Below, piece after piece: positions 48,980 through 55,287 of a DNA stretch of 55,287 bases. Positions within the stretch are counted from its first letter, which is position 1; each line of letters starts with the position of its first letter. Under the pieces are notes generated by a model. It worked only from the letters and a program-made list of their open reading frames with translations. It searched no databases and was not told the origin of the DNA. The translations under genes and the position numbers were made by a program. Source of the DNA: Anaeromassilibacillus sp. An172 (GTDB taxonomy: Bacteria; Bacillota; Clostridia; Oscillospirales; Acutalibacteraceae); assembly GCF_002160515.1 (NCBI RefSeq), contig NZ_NFKS01000019.1, positions 1-55,287 on the forward strand. The letters are read 5' to 3'.

Positions 48980-50818
48980 ATGTGCGGAATTTGCGGATTT
49001 ACAGGAGAAGTTATTGACCGTAACGAAACAATACATAAGATGACGGAAGTTATCACACATAGAGGTCCGGATTCTGACGGATTTTTTCTGGACGATAGAA
49101 TTTCAATGGGTTTCCGCCGTCTGAGCATTATAGACCTTGAGGCAGGAAGCCAGCCTATTTATAATGAAGATAAAAGCCTTGTACTTACATTTAACGGAGA
49201 AATTTATAACTACCGTGATTTGAGAAAAGAGCTTATCGCCGCAGGCCATAAGTTCTATACAGAAACAGACAGTGAAACACTTATCCACGGCTTTGAAGAG
49301 TGGGGAACAGACCTTTTGAATAAGCTTAGAGGTATGTTCGGTTTCGCTATCTATAATAAAAAGGATGGAAGTGTGTTTATTGCAAGGGACTTCTTCGGAA
49401 TAAAGCCAATGCACTATACACTTATTGACGGTGAGTTGGTTTACGGCTCTGAAATAAAGAGTATTCTCTGCCACCCGAAATTTGTTAAGAAATTCAATAC
49501 AAGAGCGCTGGATACATATCTTTCTTTCCAGTATGCAGTTCCGCCGGAAACTTTCTTTGAGGGTGTTTACTGCCTGCTTCCCGGTCACTATATGTGGTAT
49601 AGGGACGGCAAGGTGGAAACCACAAGATATTTTGAAGCAAGATTTAACCCGGACGAAAGCCTTACAGAGGAACAGGCTGTTGACGAGATTGAAAAGGTTT
49701 TTGAAAATTCCGTTAATGCCCATAAGATTGCAGACGTTGAGGTTGGATGCTTCCTTTCCAGCGGCGTTGACTCAAGCTATGTTTCCACATATTTTGCAGA
49801 CCAGAAAACCTTTACAGTTGGTTTTGACTTCGGTCTTAAATACAATGAGATAAGCTGGGCACAAAGACTCAGCGAGAAGATAGGCGTTGAACACCACACA
49901 AAGATTATCGGAAGCGAGGAGTTCTGGGACGCAGTTCCAAAGGTTCAGTATCATATGGATCAGCCACTTGCTGACCCCTCATGTATCGCTTTGTACTTTG
50001 TATCGAAGCTTGCTTCCGAGTATGTAAAGGTTGTACTTTCCGGAGAGGGCGCAGATGAGCTGTTCGGCGGATATACAGTTTATAACGACCCACGTGTGTT
50101 TAAGGTTTATCAGACAATAGTTCCCTACTGCGTGAGAAGAGGAATTTATAAGCTTGTTTCAAAGCTTCCTGATATAAAGGGACGTGACTATCTTATGAGA
50201 GCCACCCACCCGCTGGAGGAAAGATTTATCGGAAACGCTTTCATGTACAATATGAAGGAAAAGCAGGAGATTTTGAAAGACCCGTCAATCGCTACACGTC
50301 CTCAGGATATCACAAAGAAATTTTACGATAGAGTTAAGGACTACGACGACGTTACAAAGATGCAGTACCTTGACATAAATCTTTGGATGGTGGGAGATAT
50401 TCTCCTTAAAGCCGATAGAATGAGTATGGCAAACTCCTTGGAGCTTAGAGTTCCTTTCCTTGATAAGGAAGTTTTCAGGGTTGCTTCAAAGCTTCCAACA
50501 AGACTGAGAGTTAATAAGCACAATACAAAATATGCAATGAGAAAAGCCGCCCAGCGTCATATGCCGGAGGAAACAGCGGAAAAAGAGAAGCTCGGTTTTC
50601 CTGTTCCAACAAGAGTATGGCTTCGTGATGAGAAGTACTACAACGTGGTTAAGGATATGTTCAACAGCGACATTTCAAAGAAATTCTTTAAGCCGGAACA
50701 GCTTATTGCATGGCTTGACGAGCACTACAGCGGCAAAGAGGATAACAGCCGTAAGGTTTGGACAATTTATGTTTTCCTTGTATGGTATAAGATTTATTTC
50801 GGCGAGGATGAGAAATAA
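48980..50818 (+). CDS. asnB: Asparagine synthase (glutamine-hydrolysing)
   Basis: A 612-residue class II amidotransferase. The N-terminal glutaminase starts MCGICGFTG with catalytic Cys2, then ITHRGPDSDGFF and LTFNGEIYNYRDLR. The synthetase half has the ATP pyrophosphatase loop EVGCFLSSGVDSSYVS and VLSGEGADELFGGY. It makes asparagine from aspartate, ATP and glutamine. ATG 48980 is fixed by the catalytic Cys2; AAAGGAGAAG lies upstream at a rather long spacing. The gene is preceded by the long hairpin leader R15 and followed, after ~75 bases, by array R16 of the next gene. Confidence 0.96.
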   Translation: MCGICGFTGEVIDRNETIHKMTEVITHRGPDSDGFFLDDRISMGFRRLSIIDLEAGSQPIYNEDKSLVLTFNGEIYNYRDLRKELIAAGHKFYTETDSETLIHGFEEWGTDLLNKLRGMFGFAIYNKKDGSVFIARDFFGIKPMHYTLIDGELVYGSEIKSILCHPKFVKKFNTRALDTYLSFQYAVPPETFFEGVYCLLPGHYMWYRDGKVETTRYFEARFNPDESLTEEQAVDEIEKVFENSVNAHKIADVEVGCFLSSGVDSSYVSTYFADQKTFTVGFDFGLKYNEISWAQRLSEKIGVEHHTKIIGSEEFWDAVPKVQYHMDQPLADPSCIALYFVSKLASEYVKVVLSGEGADELFGGYTVYNDPRVFKVYQTIVPYCVRRGIYKLVSKLPDIKGRDYLMRATHPLEERFIGNAFMYNMKEKQEILKDPSIATRPQDITKKFYDRVKDYDDVTKMQYLDINLWMVGDILLKADRMSMANSLELRVPFLDKEVFRVASKLPTRLRVNKHNTKYAMRKAAQRHMPEETAEKEKLGFPVPTRVWLRDEKYYNVVKDMFNSDISKKFFKPEQLIAWLDEHYSGKEDNSRKVWTIYVFLVWYKIYFGEDEK

Positions 50819-50895
50819 TTTTTATAATCATAAATAGTTATAAAAAATAAAACACCGCCGTATGGACGGATTAAATAGAACAAAAATTAAATTAA

Positions 50896-50995
50896 ATGAG
50901 AGCGAGCTATTGCAAGTAATAAAGCGAACGTCTCGCCCGACCTGTGCAGGTGTTTATTTTTTATATTTTTACCTTGCAGGTCGGAAATAAAAATA
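50896..50995 (-). repeat. Hairpin R16 (single unit plus cap) in the NUDIX leader
   Basis: Cap GAGCGAGCTATTGC at about 50899, then a CCGACCTG/CAGGTCGG unit that ends just before AAAGGAGG of the NUDIX gene. Confidence 0.86.
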
Positions 50996-51012
50996 AAAGG
51001 AGGTAATAAAAG

Positions 51013-51558
51013 ATGGATTTGGAAGAAAAGAGAGTCGGTACAACGGAAATTTATGACGGAAAAATTATTCATGTTTTTGTAGACGACATTGAACTGCCAA
51101 ACGGAGAACCGGCAAAAAGAGAAATTGTGGCTCATCCGGGCGGCGTAAGCATTGCTGCGCTGACAGATGAAAACGAGCTGCTGTTCGTAAGACAGTTCCG
51201 TTATCCCTATAAGGAGATAACACTGGAGCTTCCTGCCGGAAAGCTTGAAAAGGGACAAAATCCCCTTGAAAACGGCAAGCGTGAGCTTATGGAGGAAACA
51301 GGCGCTACCGGTTATAACTATATGTCTTTGGGAAAAATTTACCCCACACCGGGATACTGCACCGAGATTATTCATCTTTACTGCTGCCGTGTTGAGTCTT
51401 TCGGAAACCAGCACCTTGACGAGGACGAGTTCCTAAACTTTGAAAGAATACCTCTTGATAAGGCTGTTGAGATGGTTCTCAATAACGAAATTCCCGACGC
51501 AAAAACTCAGATTGGAGTTTTGAAAACGGCTCTCCTTTTAAAATCAGGAAAGATTTGA
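51013..51558 (+). CDS. NUDIX hydrolase, ADP-ribose pyrophosphatase-like
   Basis: A 181-residue NUDIX enzyme of the NudF/ADPRase type. The segment PAGKLEKGQNPLENGKREL continues into MEETGAT to give the NUDIX box G-x5-[E]-x7-REUxEExGU, with the first Glu replaced by Gln while the metal-binding RELMEE core is intact. PTPGYCTEIIHLYCC fits the ADP-ribose branch. It would split ADP-ribose to AMP and ribose 5-phosphate. AAAGGAGG precedes ATG 51013. ribF follows after 28 bases, so the two are probably co-transcribed, a plausible nucleotide/cofactor pairing. Confidence 0.9.
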   Translation: MDLEEKRVGTTEIYDGKIIHVFVDDIELPNGEPAKREIVAHPGGVSIAALTDENELLFVRQFRYPYKEITLELPAGKLEKGQNPLENGKRELMEETGATGYNYMSLGKIYPTPGYCTEIIHLYCCRVESFGNQHLDEDEFLNFERIPLDKAVEMVLNNEIPDAKTQIGVLKTALLLKSGKI

Positions 51559-51586
51559 TTTAAGGATTATTAAAAAGGTTGGTATA

Positions 51587-52519
51587 ATGAAAATAATCAA
51601 AACTTTTGAAAATAAAGAAAAAAATCCCACTGCTGTAGCTCTGGGATTTTTTGATGGGGTTCATTTGGGACACCAAAAGGTAATTTCACAGGCGGTAAAC
51701 TGTAAAAAGCAGGGACTTGTGCCAACGGTTTTTACCTTTTTGGATATGCCCTCGGCAAAAATTAAGGAAAGAAGCCCGGGACTTTTGACCACAAATTCCG
51801 ATAAGGCTGTTATTATGGAAAAGCTGGGCGTAAAGGTTTTGTATGCCGTTGACTTTAATTCCGTAAGGGATATGTCAGCATCTGATTTTGTGGAAAAAAT
51901 ACTTTTTGAAAAGCTCAATGCAAAAAAGATTTTCTTCGGTGAAAATTACCGCTTCGGCAAAAACGCAGAGGGAAATAAGGATTTCCTTTTTGAAAACTGC
52001 TCCAAATACGGAATAGAACCGGTTGTTGTTCCTGCGGAAAATTTTGAGGGACAGCCGGTAAGCTCCACACGCATAAGGGAATGTATAAGAAACGGCGACG
52101 TTTTGACAGCTTCAAAAATGCTGGGCAGATATTTCGGAGTGTCACAGACCATTGTTGCCGGAAATAAAATCGGAAGAACAATGGGAACCCCTACAATAAA
52201 TCAGCAGGTTCCGCCGGGAGGAGTTCTGCCGAAATTCGGAGTTTATGCTTCGGCGGTGACGGTAAAGGGGAAAACCTACTGCGGAGTTACCAATGTGGGA
52301 GTAAAACCCACGGTTGGTTCAAAAATCCCCCTGTATGAAACCTGGATAATAAATTTCAGCGGCGATATTTACGGGGAAATGGCGGAAACCCTTTTGCTGG
52401 ACTTCATAAGACCGGAGAAAAAATTTGAAAACCTTGACCGTTTGAAAGCGGAGATTTTCCAAAACGGAATACAGGCTCAGAAAATTTTTAAAAGCGTATT
52501 TAATTCAAAGAAAAAATAA
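51587..52519 (+). CDS. ribF: Bifunctional riboflavin kinase/FAD synthetase
   Basis: A 310-residue RibF. The FAD synthetase (adenylyltransferase) domain has ALGFFDGVHLGHQKVI, FGENYRFGKNAEGN and SSTRIRECI. The riboflavin kinase domain has GRTMGTPTINQ, KFGVYASAV and GVTNVGVKPTVG. It converts riboflavin to FMN and then FAD. The ribosome-binding site (AAAGGTTGG) is modest. It is the second gene behind the NUDIX hydrolase. Confidence 0.95.
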   Translation: MKIIKTFENKEKNPTAVALGFFDGVHLGHQKVISQAVNCKKQGLVPTVFTFLDMPSAKIKERSPGLLTTNSDKAVIMEKLGVKVLYAVDFNSVRDMSASDFVEKILFEKLNAKKIFFGENYRFGKNAEGNKDFLFENCSKYGIEPVVVPAENFEGQPVSSTRIRECIRNGDVLTASKMLGRYFGVSQTIVAGNKIGRTMGTPTINQQVPPGGVLPKFGVYASAVTVKGKTYCGVTNVGVKPTVGSKIPLYETWIINFSGDIYGEMAETLLLDFIRPEKKFENLDRLKAEIFQNGIQAQKIFKSVFNSKKK

Positions 52520-52628
52520 CCTTTTAGCAACCGGTAAATTATGTAAAAATCTCATTTGAAATCTTCTTTGTATCTTGAAAAATCTTGATATAATTTGAAG
52601 TTTAACGGATTAAAACATCAAAAAATAA

Positions 52629-52657
52629 TTGACATTCCTTTTGTGTGCTGTTAATAT
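52629..52657 (+). promoter_or_regulatory. Promoter of the purine permease gene
   Basis: TTGACA (52629-52634), 17 bp and TAATAT (52652-52657). Transcription would start near 52664, just before the leader stem-loop. Confidence 0.72.
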
Positions 52658-52673
52658 TAAAGTGTACGATTGG

Positions 52674-52749
52674 TGACGTAATTTAAAAAATAAAGTGAAA
52701 ACAATCAGCTCTGTGACTAATAGGGCTGATATTTTACTTTAAAACGTCA
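52674..52749 (+). promoter_or_regulatory. Long leader stem-loop of the purine permease gene
   Basis: Nested pairing: GACG (52674-52677) with CGTC at the far end, AAAGT with ACTTT, AAAA with TTTT and ATCAGC with GCTGAT, closing on a ~14-base loop (TCTGTGACTAATAGG). It begins right at the transcript start. The conserved core of the classical purine riboswitch is not present. Whether this is a ligand-binding RNA or a stabilising hairpin is open. Confidence 0.5.
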
Positions 52750-52785
52750 TCCTTTAGAAAAATTTTACTCGGAGGAATGTTCAAG

Positions 52786-54150
52786 ATGGAAAAAATTTTC
52801 AGACTGAAAGAACACGGAACCGACGTAAGAACAGAAGTCATTGCAGGTATTACTACATTTCTGTCAATGGCTTATATTCTTGCAGTAAACCCTGGTATGC
52901 TGGCAGCAGCAGGAATGGATCAGGGTGCGGTTTTCACAGCCACAGCGGTTTCCGCTGCATTTGCCACACTTTTGATGGCATTTTTGGCAAACTATCCGGT
53001 TGCACTTGCTTCCGGTATGGGTCTTAACGCTTACTTTGCATATTCAGTATGTCCAATGCTTGCAGAGCAGGGCATAACAGACCCTTGGCAGGTTGCTCTC
53101 ACCGCTATTCTCGTAGAGGGTATTATATTTATTATCCTTTCAATTTTCAAGTTCCGTGAATCACTGGTTAACTCAATTCCAAAAAACCTCAAGCTTGGTA
53201 TTACAACAGGTATCGGTCTTTTCATAGCTATTGTAGGACTTAAAGGTGCAGGAATTGTTGCAGACGATGCAAGCAACTTGGTTGGCATGGGTAAAATGTC
53301 AACTCCTCAGGTTGTTTTGGCTTTGGTAGGTTTCCTTATTATCGCAATTCTCACACACTACAAGGTTAAAGGTGCAATCCTTATCGGAATTATAGTTACA
53401 TGGCTTTTGGGAATTGGCGCACAGCTTACAGGATGGTACGATGTAACTGTAAATCCTTCACTTATTCCTAATTTCAGCGTGGAGAATATTCTCCCTCCAA
53501 GCCTTGCACCTACATTCTTTAAATTTAATTTTGAATTTATGACTCAGAATGTTCTTCAGTTTGCAATTATTGTTTTTGCTTTCCTCTTTGTTGACCTTTT
53601 CGACACAGTAGGAACTTTGGTTGGCGTTGCCTCAAAGGGAAATCTTCTTGATAAGGACGGCAATCTTCCAAAGGCAGGTAGAGCACTCATGAGCGACGCT
53701 ATCGGTACAGTTGCCGGTGCAGTTTTGGGTACATCAACAGTTACAAGCTATGTTGAGTCCACTGCCGGTGTTGCAGAGGGCGGAAGAACAGGTCTTACAG
53801 CAGTTGTTTCCGCAATCGGATTTATCCTTGCTCTCTTCTTCTCACCGATATTCCTTGCAATCCCAAGCTTTGCTACAGCTCCTGCACTTGTTTTCGTAGG
53901 ACTTCTCATGATGTCCTCTGTAAAGGACATGGATTTGACAAGCGACGCCGCTGACATGGCTGGCGGATTTTTGGCAATCATCATGATGCCTTTCACAAGC
54001 TCAATTGCAAACGGTATCATGTTCGGTATCCTTGCATGGGTTATCATCAGACTTTTCCAGGGCAAATTCAAGGAAATTCACCCTGTTATGTACGTTGCCG
54101 GTGCACTTTTCGCTCTCAGAATCTTCATGCTCGTAATGGGCTGGAACTGA
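52786..54150 (+). CDS. NCS2-family guanine/hypoxanthine permease (AzgA/PbuG-like)
   Basis: A 454-residue purine permease with about 12-14 helices. It opens MEKIFRLKEHGTDVRTEVIAGITTFLSMAYILAVNP, with GLNAYFAYSVC, GITTGIGLFIAIVGLKGAGI, FLFVDLFDTVGTLVG and GTSTVTSYVESTAGVAEGGRTGL, the hallmark order of AzgA-like members. It imports guanine, hypoxanthine or adenine with protons. ATG 52786 is chosen because GGAGGA lies nine bases upstream; ATG 52777 abuts that site. It has its own promoter and a structured leader. Array R17 begins directly after the stop codon. Confidence 0.94.
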   Translation: MEKIFRLKEHGTDVRTEVIAGITTFLSMAYILAVNPGMLAAAGMDQGAVFTATAVSAAFATLLMAFLANYPVALASGMGLNAYFAYSVCPMLAEQGITDPWQVALTAILVEGIIFIILSIFKFRESLVNSIPKNLKLGITTGIGLFIAIVGLKGAGIVADDASNLVGMGKMSTPQVVLALVGFLIIAILTHYKVKGAILIGIIVTWLLGIGAQLTGWYDVTVNPSLIPNFSVENILPPSLAPTFFKFNFEFMTQNVLQFAIIVFAFLFVDLFDTVGTLVGVASKGNLLDKDGNLPKAGRALMSDAIGTVAGAVLGTSTVTSYVESTAGVAEGGRTGLTAVVSAIGFILALFFSPIFLAIPSFATAPALVFVGLLMMSSVKDMDLTSDAADMAGGFLAIIMMPFTSSIANGIMFGILAWVIIRLFQGKFKEIHPVMYVAGALFALRIFMLVMGWN

Positions 54151-54426
54151 TTTTTAGTTCCGCCTTGCAAAGGTTTAGCTTGGAAATAAAGTTCGTTTCA
54201 AGGCGGGCGAGACGTTCCACAAAATCTTTGGAGTGGTTCGCTCTCGGTTAGGGTTGATTATTTTTATTTCTGGCGTGCAAAGTGAGGATATAAAAATTGA
54301 CTTCCGTTACAGGTCGGGCGAGTTTTTTATTTCCGACCTGCAAGGTAAAAATATAAAAAATAAACACCTGCACAGGTCGGGCGAGACGTTTTCCTTAATT
54401 TTGGGAATGGTTCGCTCTCGGTTGCG
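54151..54426 (+). repeat. Hairpin array R17 (three units, two caps) behind the permease
   Basis: A CCGCCTTG/CAAGGCGG unit and a cap (GGCGAGACG ... GGAGTGGTTCGCTC), then a chimeric unit whose left foot is CTGGCGTG and right foot CAGGTCGG, then a CCGACCTG/CAGGTCGG unit and a second cap (GGCGAGACG ... GGAATGGTTCGCTC). Confidence 0.88.
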
Positions 54427-54448
54427 TTTTATTTATATTTGAATTGTT

Positions 54449-54484
54449 ACAGCCACGGTTGTTTTGACCGTGGCTGTTTTTTTC
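54449..54484 (+). terminator. Terminator hairpin closing the R17 composite
   Basis: ACAGCCACGGT (54449-54459) pairs perfectly with ACCGTGGCTGT (54467-54477), followed by TTTTTTTC. The stem is identical to the hairpin at 43945-43972. Confidence 0.86.
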
Positions 54485-54577
54485 TTTTGCGGAACTATAA
54501 ATTTACACCACACCAACGATTTATTATAAAACAAACTTATTTTTTATAAAAATATTTTATTTTTAAAACTAGCATGG

Positions 54578-54583
54578 TATAAT
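54578..54583 (+). promoter_or_regulatory. -10 element of the lipoprotein gene
   Basis: TATAAT at 54578-54583 preceded by CATGG, giving an extended -10 (TGGTATAAT) identical to the one at 47683-47691. No convincing -35 hexamer is seen. Confidence 0.5.
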
Positions 54584-54638
54584 AAAGAAAATAATATATA
54601 TAAAAACATTTTATTATTTATGAAAGAGGTGGTGTTTT

Positions 54639-55151
54639 ATGAAAAAAACTAAAAATGTTTTGATTATTCTTTTGGCGGTTTTTGTGTTGGGAGTTTTTGC
54701 TTCCGGCTGTTCGGAAAAAATGACTTCGGAAAAGCTTGATTCTCTTCCAACGGACTACAACATTGAAAATGCGGAGAAGGACGGTTTTATTGTAATCAAT
54801 TCAAAGTCAAACGACGCACAGATTAAGGAAATTGAAAACTTCATAAAAGACGCCCTTTCAGGAAAGAATGAGGGCGAAAGCATCTACATTATAAACGAAA
54901 ACAAAGAGGTCACCGTTTTTACAGGTCAAAAGGTATGCGTTTCATCTTATGTTTTCGACATAAAGGAAAACTGCATGACTGAAAATCCCCAGCTTTATTT
55001 CAGGTGGGGAAAGAGAACCACTGAAAACGGCGACACAGAATTTTACGTTTATTCCACCCAGGAGGATGTGGACAAGGGATATATGTTCAATATATTTTTA
55101 CAGAACATATTCTCCGAGGTAAATGAGAAAACAGTATATTTCCATAATTAA
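54639..55151 (+). CDS. Small lipoprotein, possibly DUF4362-like
   Basis: A 170-residue exported lipoprotein. The signal peptide ends in a lipobox (FASGCSEK, Cys ~24). The mature domain (DGFIVINSKSNDAQIKEIENFIKDAL ... GESIYIINENKEVTVFTG) resembles the DUF4362 family of Firmicutes lipoproteins; this is a tentative, memory-based match. GAAAGAGGTGGTG lies upstream of ATG 54639. It is a single-gene unit between terminators. The role is unknown. Confidence 0.78.
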   Translation: MKKTKNVLIILLAVFVLGVFASGCSEKMTSEKLDSLPTDYNIENAEKDGFIVINSKSNDAQIKEIENFIKDALSGKNEGESIYIINENKEVTVFTGQKVCVSSYVFDIKENCMTENPQLYFRWGKRTTENGDTEFYVYSTQEDVDKGYMFNIFLQNIFSEVNEKTVYFHN

Positions 55152-55182
55152 AAAACAGCGGCTTCAAAACTGAAGCCGCTCA
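55150..55182. terminator. Stem-loop behind the lipoprotein gene, minus-strand terminator form
   Basis: AGCGGCTTCA (55157-55166) pairs perfectly with TGAAGCCGCT (55171-55180). The T run is on the minus strand (TGTTTTTTAATT), so it would stop leftward transcription; on the plus strand it lacks a T tail. Confidence 0.65.
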
Positions 55183-55190
55183 GCCTGTCG

Positions 55191-55219
55191 AAAAAGCTCA
55201 GCTTTCGCTGGGCTTTTTT
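55191..55219 (+). terminator. Intrinsic terminator of the lipoprotein gene
   Basis: AAAAAGCTCAGC (55191-55202) pairs with GCTGGGCTTTTT (55207-55218, one G-U pair), with the T run forming part of the stem and tail. Confidence 0.78.
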
Positions 55220-55254
55220 CGATAAAAGTGGTAAAATAGAAGCAGGTGATAAAA

Positions 55255-55287
55255 ATGATAGAGAAAAACAGAAAAAACAGAGAGCAA
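55255..55287 (+). CDS. Start of a further gene (partial, 11 codons)
   Basis: ATG 55255 with AGCAGGTGAT upstream opens a frame (MIEKNRKNREQ) that runs off the window. A TAAAAT box lies near 55233. Too short to identify. Confidence 0.45.
   Translation, partial: MIEKNRKNREQ

Noticed and set aside
52664-52785. Classical purine (guanine/adenine) riboswitch
   Set aside because: The conserved three-way junction sequences are absent; only a long nested stem is seen.

Overview
The window looks like chromosomal DNA of a low-GC, spore-forming Clostridia, most likely an Oscillospirales/Ruminococcaceae-type gut anaerobe. The evidence is three sporulation genes (spoIIE, spoVB, spoIIID), a dockerin-bearing protein, a 2-hydroxyacyl-CoA dehydratase-type activase, Gram-positive ribosome-binding sites with frequent TTG/GTG starts, and many consensus TTGACA-N17-TATAAT promoters. 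No phage, transposase, integrase, cas gene or plasmid gene was seen.

Layout. 1-440: 3' end of a 23S rRNA gene, its terminator and a hairpin array; no 5S gene follows. 0.7-5 kb: a two-gene acyl-CoA dehydratase activase system. 5.4-7.2 kb: lepA. 7.6-10.9 kb: an FN3-dockerin protein, then an MBOAT/DHHW surface O-acetylation pair. 11.3-15.8 kb: a small membrane protein, rlmB, and a large membrane protein that looks like a catalytically dead P-type ATPase. 16-20.3 kb: rpe and a heterodimeric ABC exporter. 20.3-24.4 kb: a zinc-ribbon membrane protein and valS. 24.7-26 kb: a divergent XRE/SLOG pair and an isolated 5S rRNA gene on the minus strand. 26.4-31.5 kb: spoIIE, spoVB, degV-family. 31.5-35.4 kb: minus-strand HAD phosphatase, amidohydrolase, membrane protein and a histone-like DUF6465 protein. 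35.9-39.6 kb: mgtE behind a candidate attenuator, a lipase-like protein and a D-2-hydroxyacid dehydrogenase. 40-43.9 kb: spoIIID, an M23 peptidase, an HtrA protease, tRNA-Asp and tRNA-Thr. 44-47.2 kb: two sodium-coupled transporters on the minus strand. 47.7-55.3 kb: a small anchored protein, asnB, a NUDIX hydrolase, ribF, a purine permease, a lipoprotein and the first 11 codons of a further gene.

The most unusual content lies between the genes. Seventeen intergenic loci (roughly 3.2 kb in total) hold a modular hairpin element. One to five palindromic units of about 55-60 bp carry GC-rich feet such as CCGACCTG/CAGGTCGG, CCGCCTTG/CAAGGCGG or CCGACGG/CCGTCGG, and are joined by a GGGCGAG linker and a T-rich spacer. 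Each array ends in an asymmetric 'cap' (GGCGAGACC ... GGAATGGCTCGCTC). At nearly every locus the array end abuts a gene: either directly behind a stop codon or RNA terminator, or directly before the ribosome-binding site of the next gene. The cap points away from that gene. Many of the 3' copies end in a further hairpin (ACAGCCACGGT/ACCGTGGCTGT or a related stem) with a T run, so the composite probably ends transcription. Copies in 5' leaders (lepA, rpe, valS, asnB, NUDIX) lack that distal terminator. Covarying stems, perfect internal duplications, chimeric hairpins, and one gene whose last codons and stop come from the element suggest an active or recently active, structure-dependent repeat family comparable to REP/BIME elements. 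Its mobilising enzyme is not in this window.
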